A stretch of 64,000 nt of DNA from Clostridium transplantifaecale. Lineage in GTDB: Bacteria > Bacillota > Clostridia > Lachnospirales > Lachnospiraceae. The translations under genes were made by a program, and so were the position numbers. The stretch lies in assembly GCF_900626075.1 (NCBI RefSeq), contig NZ_UYZY01000002.1, forward strand, positions 434,001 to 498,000, given 5' to 3'. Positions 51,451 to 59,619 of this stretch are shown here, in pieces. Each line of letters starts with the position of its first letter. Position 1 is the stretch's first letter. Below the pieces are notes generated by a model. The model was not told the DNA's origin. It saw nothing but the letters and a program-made list of their open reading frames with translations, and made no database searches.

Positions 51451-52800
51451 TTACAGCCTCTTTAAAAGTTCTTCTCTCACCTTTTCATATCCCGGTTTTC
51501 CAAGAAGTGCAAACATATTGCTCTTATAGCTCTCAACGCCCGGCTGGTTGAACGGATTCACGCCCAGCAGGTATCCGCTGACTCCGCAGGCGAACTCAAA
51601 GAAATAAAACAACTGGCCAAGGCAGAATTCATTCTGCTCCGGAATATTCACCTTCAGGTTCGGCACATCACCGTCCGTGTGAGCCAGGATTGTTCCGTTC
51701 ATGGCGCTCTTGTTTACAAAGTCTACATTCTTTCCAGCCAGGTAGTTCATGCCGTCCGTATCCACTTCTTCCTCTTCCAGAATAATCTCGGCAGGGGAAT
51801 CCTCCACGTTCAGAACCGTTTCAAACATAATCCTGGAGCCGTCCTGGATGAACTGGCCCATGGAATGAAGATCTGTGGTCAGGTCAACGGAGGCAGGCAT
51901 GATGCCTCTTCTGTCCTTGCCCTCGCTCTCGCCGTAAAGCTGCTTCCACCACTCTGACACATAATGGAGGCTTGGCTCATAGTTTGCCACAATCTCGACC
52001 ATTTTTCCTTTTCTGTGAAGAATGTTTCTGATAGCGGCATATAAAAGAGCCGGATTTTCCTCATACGGTGTTTCCAGGGCTTTTTTCTTTCCGTAAGCTG
52101 CGCCTTCCATCAACTGATCGATATCGGCTCCGCTTACTGCAATTGGAAGCAGACCAACCGCCGTCAGTACGGAGTAACGTCCGCCCACGTCGTCCGGAAC
52201 AACGAAGGATTCGTATCCTTCCTCATTCGCCAGGTTTTTGAGCGCGCCTCTGGATTTATCTGTTGTTGCATAAATTCTCTTATTTGCCTCTTCTTTGCCG
52301 TATTTCTCAATCAGCATTTTCTTAAATACGCGGAATGCGATAGCAGGCTCTGTCGTTGTGCCGGATTTGGAGATAATATTGATGGAGAAATCCTTGCCCT
52401 CCAGCATATCCTGCAGATCTTTAATGTATTTGCTGCTGATGCTGTTGCCCACAAAGTAAATCTCCGGTGATTTTCTCTTGTCTTTCGGCAGGTTATTGTA
52501 AAAGCTATGGGATAAGAAATCGATGGCTGCTCTCGCACCGAGGTAAGAACCGCCGATACCTACCACCAGAAGTACATCTGAATCATTCTGAATCTTCTTT
52601 GCTGCTTCTTTAATTCTCGCAAATTCCTCTTTATCGTAATCTGTCGGCAGGTCAATCCAGCCCAAGAAGTCATTGCCTGCGCCTGTCCTGTTTACGAGGA
52701 TATCCCTGGCAAAAAGGACTGTATCCTTTAAATTGTCCATCTCCTCCTGATTTACAAATCCGGCTGCCTTCGAATAATCGAAGCTTACTTCTCTTCCCAT
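51451..52800 (-). CDS. pgi: Glucose-6-phosphate isomerase
   Basis: 449 residues, the short form common in Firmicutes. It interconverts glucose-6-phosphate and fructose-6-phosphate. Motifs: [46 protein letters not shown] (sugar-phosphate loop), [19 protein letters not shown] and [17 protein letters not shown] with the catalytic lysine. AAAGGAG precedes ATG. It has a strong promoter at 52885-52913 that abuts a structured repeat. Together with glcK and tkt it covers glucose entry and the pentose branch. Confidence 0.96.
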   Translation of the reverse strand: MGREVSFDYSKAAGFVNQEEMDNLKDTVLFARDILVNRTGAGNDFLGWIDLPTDYDKEEFARIKEAAKKIQNDSDVLLVVGIGGSYLGARAAIDFLSHSFYNNLPKDKRKSPEIYFVGNSISSKYIKDLQDMLEGKDFSINIISKSGTTTEPAIAFRVFKKMLIEKYGKEEANKRIYATTDKSRGALKNLANEEGYESFVVPDDVGGRYSVLTAVGLLPIAVSGADIDQLMEGAAYGKKKALETPYEENPALLYAAIRNILHRKGKMVEIVANYEPSLHYVSEWWKQLYGESEGKDRRGIMPASVDLTTDLHSMGQFIQDGSRIMFETVLNVEDSPAEIILEEEEVDTDGMNYLAGKNVDFVNKSAMNGTILAHTDGDVPNLKVNIPEQNEFCLGQLFYFFEFACGVSGYLLGVNPFNQPGVESYKSNMFALLGKPGYEKVREELLKRL

Positions 52801-52884
52801 TGTCTTCGTCTCCTTTTCACATGCTGCGCGGATGCCCGGAGGGACCGCTCAACTTTGATAAAAACTTGTCTATGTTTCTTTCTT

Positions 52885-52913
52885 ATTATAGCAATGTGGG
52901 GGGTATTTATCAA
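52885..52913 (-). promoter_or_regulatory. Sigma-A promoter of pgi
   Basis: Minus strand: -35 TTGATA (52908-52913), 17-bp spacer, -10 TATAAT (52885-52890). The repeat at locus 2 begins within about four bases upstream of the -35. Confidence 0.82.
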
Positions 52914-52916
52914 TGG

Positions 52917-53237
52917 GGAAATTTTGATGAAAAATGGGGACGCCGAGGGGAGGAATGGTGGACGGGGAGGGGGTGGTTGTGGTGAGGTCTTCAGTCCCGG
53001 TGGAAGGTTGTGGTGAGGGGGAATCCGGGAGAAAAAATTCCTGCGGGGACTCGCTCCCGCTTGTGGAATGCGCAGCGGATGCTAGCTTCGTATAAAACCT
53101 CAGCAAGCACCGGCGGATTCCAAGGTCCCCTTCGGAAAGTTTTCTCCCTCCTTCCCCGGGCAGTTTGTCGATGGGACTGAAGACAGGAAGGTAACTGCCC
53201 GTCCGCCATTCCTGCGTCGGCTGATTGTCGAGTTTTT
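52917..53237. repeat. Structured repeat at locus 2
   Basis: An element of about 320 bp, with its core in the same orientation as copy A and inverted to copies at loci 1B and 3. GTCTTCAGTCCC (52987-52998) pairs with its exact complement (53173-53184). Inside, AGAAAAAATTCC and GGAAAGTTTTCT, and GGGGAC and GTCCCC, face each other as arms of one long imperfect hairpin. The ends share GGACGCC and GG-T/C-GGACGGG subterminal motifs in inverted orientation; the right end is diverged. Confidence 0.8.
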
Positions 53238-53267
53238 TCACAAGGGGAAAGGGGGGACGGCCACTAC

Positions 53268-53420
53268 TTTTATTGGGTGCCTTTTTTATGTTTTTTTTAT
53301 TGGGTTCCTTTTATTGGATGCCTTTTATTGCATATCATTTGTTATATGTCTTTTGTTGCATGTTTTTTGATGTATGTCTTTTGTTGTATCTCTTCTGCTG
53401 TAAGTCTTTCGGTGTAAGTG
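53268..53420. repeat. Degenerate 14-bp tandem repeat upstream of gdhA
   Basis: About ten units of roughly 14 bp with consensus TTTTGTTGTATGTC, for example TTTTATTGGATGCC, TTTTGTTGCATGTT, TTTTGATGTATGTC and TTTTGTTGTATCTC. The period is not a multiple of three and no ORF with a ribosome binding site covers it. It ends 10 bases before the gdhA promoter. Confidence 0.75.
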
Positions 53421-53430
53421 CATCCCATTC

Positions 53431-53459
53431 TTGACTTTATTACGGTACAACGGTACAAT
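53431..53459 (+). promoter_or_regulatory. Sigma-A promoter of gdhA
   Basis: -35 TTGACT (53431-53436), 17-bp spacer, -10 TACAAT (53454-53459). The direct repeat CGGTACAACGGTACAA spans the spacer end and the -10 and could be a regulator site. The leader is about 97 nt. Confidence 0.8.
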
Positions 53460-53562
53460 GGATGGAACCGGCGGGGATGGGCAGGCACAGGCCTGTTCTG
53501 ACTGTTTTGGGTTGATGCCGGAGCTTTAGGGGAGCTAACGTGAGTAAGAGGAGGATTTTGTT

Positions 53563-54897
53563 ATGTCGTACGTTGATGAAGTTTACAGAAGGACAGTGGA
53601 GGATAACCCCGGGGAATTCGAGTTTCACCAGGCTGTCAGGGAGATTCTGGAGTCCCTTAAGCTAGTTATTGATTCGGATGAAAAGAAGTACCGGGATGTC
53701 TCTCTGTTAGAGCGCCTGATTGAACCGGAGCGGATTATATCTTTCCGTGTACCCTGGGTGGATGACAGAGGCCATCTCCAGATTAATAAGGGATACCGCA
53801 TCCAATATAACAGCGCAATCGGGCCTTACAAGGGAGGGCTGCGTTTTCATTCATCCGTCAACCTGAACCTGCTTAAATTCGTGGGTTTTGAGCAGACATT
53901 TAAAAATGCCCTGACCGGGCTTCCAATCGGCGGAGCAAAAGGCGGCTCTAATTTTGACCGCAAGGGCAAATCCGATCGTGAAATTATGGCATTCTGCCAG
54001 AGTTTTATGTCGGAACTTTTCAAATATATTGGAGATGATCTGGATATCCTGGGCGGTGACATTGGTGCGGGGGCCAGGGAAATCGGTTATCTCTTTGGAC
54101 AATATAAAAGACTGGCCGGGCTACACTGCGGTGCCATGACCGGGAAAGGCCCCTCCTTTGGAGGCTCCCCTATCCGCACCCAGGCTACGGGATACGGCCT
54201 TGTTTACATGCTGGAAAATCTGCTGCGCCGCCATGGAAAAGGACTGGACGGCAAAGTCGTGGTGATATCAGGAGCAGGCAGCGTAGCCGTTCACACCATT
54301 GAAAAAATACAGCAGTACGGGGCCAAAGTCGTGACATTAAGCGACTCTGACGGCTACATTTATGATAAGGACGGTATCCGTCTGGATGTGGTAAAACAGA
54401 TTAAAGAAGTAAGACGCGGGCGAATCAAGGAATATTTAGATGAAGTCCCCTCCGCTATTTATGAGGAAAAGAAAAGTATATGGGATATCCCATGCCATAT
54501 AGCCCTTCCCTGCGCCACGCAGAACGAAATCAACCTGAACGCCGCTAAAACCCTGGTGCGTAACGGGTGTATCGCATTAGCCGAGGGAGCCAACATGCCC
54601 TGTGATCAGGAAGCAACTGAATTTTTCCAGCAAAGCGGTGTCCTGTTTATGCCCGGTAAAGCGGCCAACGGCGGCGGCGTGGCTGTTTCAACTCTGGAGA
54701 TGCGCCAGAACAGCATGCGAACGAGCTGGACCTTTGATGAGGTGGATGGACAGCTCCACAAGATTATGTCGGAGATCTATGATAAGACATCCGATACGGC
54801 TGAACGGTACGGTGTAAAAGGAAATTTTGTCGCCGGAGCCAATATTGCGGCGTTTGAAAAGATTGCTGAAGCTATGATGGCACAGGGATTTGTGTAA
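53563..54897 (+). CDS. gdhA: Glutamate dehydrogenase, hexameric (GDH-50 type)
   Basis: 444 residues, the length of bacterial hexameric NAD(P)-dependent glutamate dehydrogenase, which links 2-oxoglutarate plus ammonia to glutamate. Substrate-site residues are visible in GPYKGGLRF, GFEQTFKNALTGLPIGGAKGGSNFD (catalytic Lys in GGAKGG) and GGDIGAGAREIGYLFGQYKRL (catalytic Asp in GGD). The cofactor loop is ISGAGSVAVHTIEKI, followed by LSDSDGYIYDKDG; the cofactor cannot be set safely. NGGGVAVSTLEMRQNS and AGANIAAFEKIAEAM complete the family match. AGGAGG precedes ATG by eight bases. Monocistronic with a strong terminator. Confidence 0.95.
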   Translation: MSYVDEVYRRTVEDNPGEFEFHQAVREILESLKLVIDSDEKKYRDVSLLERLIEPERIISFRVPWVDDRGHLQINKGYRIQYNSAIGPYKGGLRFHSSVNLNLLKFVGFEQTFKNALTGLPIGGAKGGSNFDRKGKSDREIMAFCQSFMSELFKYIGDDLDILGGDIGAGAREIGYLFGQYKRLAGLHCGAMTGKGPSFGGSPIRTQATGYGLVYMLENLLRRHGKGLDGKVVVISGAGSVAVHTIEKIQQYGAKVVTLSDSDGYIYDKDGIRLDVVKQIKEVRRGRIKEYLDEVPSAIYEEKKSIWDIPCHIALPCATQNEINLNAAKTLVRNGCIALAEGANMPCDQEATEFFQQSGVLFMPGKAANGGGVAVSTLEMRQNSMRTSWTFDEVDGQLHKIMSEIYDKTSDTAERYGVKGNFVAGANIAAFEKIAEAMMAQGFV

Positions 54898-54933
54898 AAA
54901 GCAGCTATTTCCAACCATTTATAGAAGGAAAAG

Positions 54934-54967
54934 GCCGGAACTGCAATTAATGGAATGCAGTTCCGGC
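54934..54967 (+). terminator. Intrinsic terminator of gdhA
   Basis: GCCGGAACTGCA (54934-54945) pairs perfectly with TGCAGTTCCGGC (54956-54967) and is followed by TCTTTTT. Confidence 0.93.
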
Positions 54968-55030
54968 TCTTTTTCTCATTTTTCTATTTTTCCGTCTGTT
55001 CCAATTTCCCCGCACTGTTCAACAATTCCA

Positions 55031-55930
55031 CTACATATTCTCCTGAAGTGAATAAGTAAGATAATCCGCCAGCTCCCGTAAAATCTGAACCCTGGGAAAT
55101 GATCTTCTGGCCAGCATGACAAGCGAATATTCAAGGAGCGGCTCTTTGAACGGAACAAGCTTAATATTTGGGTAATGATCAAGCATCCTGTCTGCGATAA
55201 ATGAAATTATAATCCCGGTCATGCCGTCCGTGTTGCAGAGTTCACACATGTAGATTGTGTCGCTGGTTCTCTTGACATCCGGGACAAATCCGTTTTCCCT
55301 GCAGAGCCGGATGAATTCCCTGTATGCAAAGTCATTGATATATAGGATAAACTTCTCATTCTTTAAATCTTTTATTTCTACGCTTTCCCGGTCTGCCAAG
55401 GGATTTGACTTCGCTACTACAAGACAGCGGCTGGAACTGTGAAGCTCAAAAAGCATGTAGTCATCAACCTGCTCAAACTGTTCCGAATCAGAAATAATCA
55501 CTGCGTCGATTTCACCGCTCCTCAGCAGGCTCAGACTCTCCTTGTAGCTGTACTCCGCGGCTTCTATCTGGACATTCGGATAAAGTTCCTGAAAATCCGA
55601 CCATATCTTATTAGAACCAAGATACATAATTCCTCCGGCGACACCGACTCTCAACCGTCCGCTGTTTAACCGGAGCGCTTTTTCCATATTTGTATTCAGG
55701 TGTTCTACGCTGTCCAGGACAGGCCCGCAGTTCCTCCTGAATTCCTGTCCAAACTGGGTCAGAAACACTCCCTTGGCCGTTCGGTAAAAAAGAGGAGCGC
55801 CCATTTCTCGTTCGAGCGATGCGATTGATTTACTGACTGCCTGTTGTGTCATAAATAGCTTATTGGCCGCTTTCTGAATGCTTCCACTCTCACATATCTG
55901 CATGAAATACTCCAGCTGTCTTAGTTCCAT
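55031..55930 (-). CDS. LysR family transcriptional regulator
   Basis: 299 residues. N-terminal winged helix-turn-helix (about 1-60): MELRQLEYFMQICESGSIQKAANKLFMTQQAVSKSIASLEREMG, then the periplasmic-binding-like effector domain. ATG at 55930 is used because GGGAGG lies five bases upstream; the longer in-frame start at 55984 lies in the operator. It is divergent from the acyl-CoA dehydrogenase gene with a 235-bp shared region containing a LysR-type palindrome, so it probably controls the downstream acyl-CoA cluster in response to a substrate of that pathway. Confidence 0.92.
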   Translation of the reverse strand: MELRQLEYFMQICESGSIQKAANKLFMTQQAVSKSIASLEREMGAPLFYRTAKGVFLTQFGQEFRRNCGPVLDSVEHLNTNMEKALRLNSGRLRVGVAGGIMYLGSNKIWSDFQELYPNVQIEAAEYSYKESLSLLRSGEIDAVIISDSEQFEQVDDYMLFELHSSSRCLVVAKSNPLADRESVEIKDLKNEKFILYINDFAYREFIRLCRENGFVPDVKRTSDTIYMCELCNTDGMTGIIISFIADRMLDHYPNIKLVPFKEPLLEYSLVMLARRSFPRVQILRELADYLTYSLQENM

Positions 55931-55976
55931 AGCATCCTCCCCTGTTTTTCCTACTATTTTATCAAACTTCAGTGTA

Positions 55977-55999
55977 TGATACAACTTTTGGATGTATCA
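55977..55999. promoter_or_regulatory. Candidate LysR operator
   Basis: TGATACA (55977-55983), nine bases, TGTATCA (55993-55999): a perfect 7-bp interrupted palindrome containing the LysR-box pattern T-N11-A, placed in the divergent region 47 bases upstream of the lysR start. Confidence 0.65.
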
Positions 56000-56107
56000 A
56001 TTCAAAATTTTATTCGTTATTTTTATATAATTTAATATTATATAATCTAATTACCAAAAAACAAACTATTTGTTTTCCTGAGCCAAGACTATTTTATTAT
56101 TCAGTTG

Positions 56108-56131
56108 AAAAAATCCGGGCGCGCCGGTTTT
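56108..56131 (+). promoter_or_regulatory. Hairpin in the leader of the acyl-CoA dehydrogenase transcript
   Basis: AAAAATCCGG and CCGGTTTTT surround a short GC loop, giving a terminator-like hairpin with a T-run, 35 bases before the acyl-CoA dehydrogenase start. AT-rich TATAAT-like sequences (near 56024-56045) lie upstream and may hold the promoter, so this could be an attenuator. Confidence 0.4.
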
Positions 56132-56165
56132 TGATAAACAATCAAACAACTAAAGGAGGAAGGAT

Positions 56166-57299
56166 ATGGGCCATGTATTATCAGATGATATGCTCGATAT
56201 TCAGAAAATGGCACGTAAGTTTGCCGATGCAAAGATCCGCCCTATCTCAAAAGAATGGGATTTAAAGGGTGAGACCCCGGTGAAAATTTATCAGGAGGCC
56301 GCAGATTTGGGATATACCTCCATTGATATTCCCGAAGAATTTGGAGGCGCCGGGCTGGGCGCCATGGCAAATGCCCTTGTTGCAGAAGAATTTGCCCGCG
56401 GAGATGCCGGTTTTTCCGTTACAATCCAGTCCAGTAACCTGGCCTTAAAACCTGTGCTTCTGGCCGGAACCGAAGAACAGAAAAGGTTTGCTTCCGAAGT
56501 TGTAGTTTCGGGAGGAATGGCCGCATTTTGCCTTACAGAACCCAATGCTGGCTCCGATGCCGCCTCCATCAAAACAAAAGCAGTCAAACAGGGTGGAGAA
56601 TATGTCATTACGGGACGTAAATGTTTCATCACCAACGCTCCTCATGCCCAGTTCTATATCGTATTTGCAAAAACCGATATGGACGCCGGAACGAGAGGAA
56701 TCTCCGCCTTTCTGGTGGAGCGCGGGCTTCCCGGACTGTCCGTCGGCAAACACGAGGATAAAATGGGAATCCGGCTGTCCACTACGGCAGACGTGATTCT
56801 GGAAGACGTCCACGTCCCCGAAGATCACCTTCTTGGAAAGGAAGGACGAGGATTTCATCTTGCCATGCAGACGCTGGACCGCACGCGCCTCGACTGTGCC
56901 GCCGCAGCTCTTGGAATCGCCCAGAGAGCTTTGGATCTGAGTGTTGAATACGCAAAAACCCGTGTCACATTTGGAAAGCCCATTGCTGGTCTTCAGGCGA
57001 TTCAGTTCATGCTGGCCGACATGGACATCCGCTGCCAGACCGCCAGAAGTCTCATCTACCAGTGCGCACAGATGATCGATGCAGACTCGGTTGACGGAAA
57101 AATGAATTCCATTGCCAAGGCCTACGTTTCAGAAGCCGCCATGCAGAACGCACTGGATGCCGTCCAAATTTTTTCGGGCTACGGCTATTCCAGGGAATAT
57201 GAAGTTGAAAAGCTGATGCGCGACGCCAAGATCTTTATGATATTTGAGGGAACCAATCAGATACAGAGAGTCGTTATCGCCGGCCATTTGTTAAAATAA
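56166..57299 (+). CDS. Acyl-CoA dehydrogenase
   Basis: 377 residues, standard length for short/medium-chain acyl-CoA dehydrogenases; FAD enzyme passing electrons to, or taking them from, EtfAB. Motifs: FCLTEPNAGSDAASIKTKA, ITGRKCFITNAPHAQFYIVFA, RTRLDCAAAALGIAQRALD and the catalytic-base region IFEGTNQIQRVVIAGHLLK (Glu as in butyryl-CoA dehydrogenases). AAGGAGGAAGG precedes ATG. First gene of a cluster with crotonase, CoA transferase, an SSF transporter and EtfBA. In anaerobes such enzymes often work as enoyl-CoA reductases; chain length and direction cannot be read from sequence. Confidence 0.93.
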   Translation: MGHVLSDDMLDIQKMARKFADAKIRPISKEWDLKGETPVKIYQEAADLGYTSIDIPEEFGGAGLGAMANALVAEEFARGDAGFSVTIQSSNLALKPVLLAGTEEQKRFASEVVVSGGMAAFCLTEPNAGSDAASIKTKAVKQGGEYVITGRKCFITNAPHAQFYIVFAKTDMDAGTRGISAFLVERGLPGLSVGKHEDKMGIRLSTTADVILEDVHVPEDHLLGKEGRGFHLAMQTLDRTRLDCAAAALGIAQRALDLSVEYAKTRVTFGKPIAGLQAIQFMLADMDIRCQTARSLIYQCAQMIDADSVDGKMNSIAKAYVSEAAMQNALDAVQIFSGYGYSREYEVEKLMRDAKIFMIFEGTNQIQRVVIAGHLLK

Positions 57300-57372
57300 T
57301 GATCGTTTACAAAAAGCCTGTGAAGGAAATACGGCTTTGTCAATATGAATGATTTACGAAAAGGAGATCGCT

Positions 57373-58173
57373 ATGAGTGATTTACTATATGAAAAACAGG
57401 GGGAGATAGCCTGGATTACCATCAACCGGCCTGCCAAACGCAACGCTTTGAATACGGCCGTTATAAACGGAATCGACGAATCCTTAAAAAGAGCGGAGGA
57501 TGATCCACAGGTGCGTGTAGTCATTCTCTGCGGCGCCGGTGAAAAAGCGTTTACCGCAGGTTTTGACTTAAAAGAATCCATGGAAAATGACATCACCGGC
57601 ATTGTGGAGCGGCGCGCCGACACGGCCCATGAAATTGATTTCTTTATGCGGATGTGGCGGTTTCCGAAGCCAATCATAGCAGCCATCCAGGGGTATTGTA
57701 TCGGCGGCGGAGTCACCCTCGCCATGCTCAGCGATATCATCATCGCATCGGAAGACGCCACCTTTGGGAACCCCGAAATCCTTCTGGGCTACACCCCTGA
57801 AATACCGATGGAGGTCTGGAAAATGCCGTTTAACAAGGTCAGAGAGTTCTTTTATCTTAGTAAATATTTTACCGCAAAAGAGATGGCGGATATGAGCGTC
57901 GTCAATGCGGTGGTTCCTTTTGAAAAGCTCCGGGACGAGGCATTAAAAACGGCTGAGCGGATTGCCCTCGTGCCGCCTGAAAGCATGAAAATGATCAAGT
58001 ATTCCCTGAATAAATGCTATGAGCTTCAAGGGTTCCATTCAACAATAGATTTCGTTTCCGAGATGTTTAACCTCGGGCGGACCTACATGCAGACATCCCA
58101 GGTGGATGAATTCAAAACCGATATCCAAAACGGCGGCCTGAAACAGGCCCTGAGTAAAAAATATGATAAATAA
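57373..58173 (+). CDS. Crotonase (enoyl-CoA hydratase/isomerase) family protein
   Basis: 266 residues. Crotonase fold: WITINRPAKRNALNTAVI, GEKAFTAGFDLKES (oxyanion hole) and GYCIGGGVTLAMLSDIIIASEDATFGNPEILLGYTPE. The second catalytic glutamate of enoyl-CoA hydratases is kept in NPEILLG, but the first (GGGCEL in classical hydratases) is replaced by Thr in GGGVTL, so a plain hydratase reaction is doubtful and an isomerase, lyase or hydratase of an unusual acyl-CoA is possible. ATG at 57373 is used (AAGGAG six bases upstream). It lies 14 bp before the CoA-transferase gene. Confidence 0.88.
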   Translation: MSDLLYEKQGEIAWITINRPAKRNALNTAVINGIDESLKRAEDDPQVRVVILCGAGEKAFTAGFDLKESMENDITGIVERRADTAHEIDFFMRMWRFPKPIIAAIQGYCIGGGVTLAMLSDIIIASEDATFGNPEILLGYTPEIPMEVWKMPFNKVREFFYLSKYFTAKEMADMSVVNAVVPFEKLRDEALKTAERIALVPPESMKMIKYSLNKCYELQGFHSTIDFVSEMFNLGRTYMQTSQVDEFKTDIQNGGLKQALSKKYDK

Positions 58174-58187
58174 CTCCGGAGGTTTTT

Positions 58188-59480
58188 ATGGAACGTTTAT
58201 GGGAACAGGAATATGAAAATAAAAAAATCAGCGCCGAAAAGGCTGTATCCCTTATAAAAGACGGCGATAGTCTTACCTCTGGAGCCAGGGAACCGGCGAC
58301 GTTTCTGGAGGAGTTGGGACTGAGAACAGATCTGAAAGATGTGGTTTATTTTTGTGCCGAGGCCAATTTTCTGCACCTTTTTAAAAACCTTGGAAAAGGG
58401 ATCACCGTCTATACCAGTTTTCTGGACAGTCTGAACCGTGGCTACGCGGAGCGGGGTCTGGTAAAGTATCTCCCCAGCGGCTTTTCAGGATACAGAAAAA
58501 ACGCGATGAAAGGCCTGAAGTGCAATGTCGCCCTTCCAACGGTTTCTAAACCCAATAAAGACGGCTATGTATCATTTGGCAACTCTGCGGATCTGATACC
58601 CGATGTGTGCCGTGAAGCAGAACTTGTCATTGCGGAAATCAATGAACATATCCCCTTTGTGTACGGTGATAATGTAATGCATATTTCAGAATTTGACTTC
58701 ATCGTAGAAGGACGCGGCTATCCGATGAATGTCCGCCAGATTGACGATTCGGATGACCGCAGGGACGTTTACAAAAGGATCGGCGGCTATCTTTCCGAAT
58801 TGATTGAGACCGGAGCCACTTTAGAGGTCGGCATCGGCAGGCTGAATTCCTCTTCTCTGATGTATCTGGAAAATGCACGCGATTTGGGGGTACATACCGA
58901 GGTTTACGGCGATATTTTCATGGAGCTTACGAAAAAAGGGATTATTACGAATCAGAAAAAAGTGCTGACCCCCGGCGTCTCTGTCTGCACTCAAATTGTC
59001 GGTTCCCGGGAACTTTTAGATTATGCGGCAACTAATCTGGAGATACGGCTGGATCGGTGCAACAACGTGCTGAATCCCGGGATCATAGCCCGAAATAATA
59101 AAATGACCGCTATCAACAATGCAATCCAGATGGATCTGCTGGGTCAGGGAAATGCCGAATACCTGAAGGGAGTCCAGTATTCCGGAATGGGCGGCATCGC
59201 GGATTTTGCCGTCGGCGCGGCCAACTGCCCAGATGGAAAATCCATCATTGTAATAGAATCGACCACACGAAACGGTAAGTTTTCTAAGATTGTGCCGTAT
59301 TTCACCCCTGGCACCCCCGTTTCACTGAGCCGGGTCTCAGTTGAGTATGTCGTGACGGAATACGGCATTGCAACCCTGATAGGAAAATCACTTCAGGAGC
59401 GGGCAAAAGAAATGATACGAATCGCACACCCCGGTTTCCGTGAGGAGCTGGAGTATGAAGCAGAGAAACTCGGATTATAG
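58188..59480 (+). CDS. Acetyl-CoA hydrolase/transferase family CoA transferase (4-hydroxybutyrate CoA-transferase-like)
   Basis: 430 residues. Activates a carboxylic acid by moving CoA from acetyl-CoA or another acyl-CoA. Matches the AbfT/acetyl-CoA hydrolase family: LKCNVALPTVSKPNKDGYVSFG, LVIAEINEHIPFVYGDN, GATLEVGIGRLNSS, LGVHTEVYGDIFMEL, GMGGIADFAVGAANCPDGKSIIVIEST and VVTEYGIATLIGKSLQERAKEMIRIAHPGFREEL. In this cluster it would prepare the substrate for the crotonase and dehydrogenase. Stop at 59480; the next gene begins 139 bp later. Confidence 0.9.
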   Translation: MERLWEQEYENKKISAEKAVSLIKDGDSLTSGAREPATFLEELGLRTDLKDVVYFCAEANFLHLFKNLGKGITVYTSFLDSLNRGYAERGLVKYLPSGFSGYRKNAMKGLKCNVALPTVSKPNKDGYVSFGNSADLIPDVCREAELVIAEINEHIPFVYGDNVMHISEFDFIVEGRGYPMNVRQIDDSDDRRDVYKRIGGYLSELIETGATLEVGIGRLNSSSLMYLENARDLGVHTEVYGDIFMELTKKGIITNQKKVLTPGVSVCTQIVGSRELLDYAATNLEIRLDRCNNVLNPGIIARNNKMTAINNAIQMDLLGQGNAEYLKGVQYSGMGGIADFAVGAANCPDGKSIIVIESTTRNGKFSKIVPYFTPGTPVSLSRVSVEYVVTEYGIATLIGKSLQERAKEMIRIAHPGFREELEYEAEKLGL

Positions 59481-59619
59481 ACGGGGTCTTCCCTGCCAAG
59501 CTACCATACAAGATTAACTTCTGTGGATATTCACAGATGCATTGCAGGCGCTGCCTTTATGCTGCCGTATTTTACGGTACAGGGATAATCTGGCAGTGTT
59601 TTGCAGAAAGGGGAATTAT

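Noticed and set aside
53268-53420. Possible CRISPR-like array
   Set aside because: The units are contiguous, degenerate and 14 bp long, with no spacers and no cas genes nearby.
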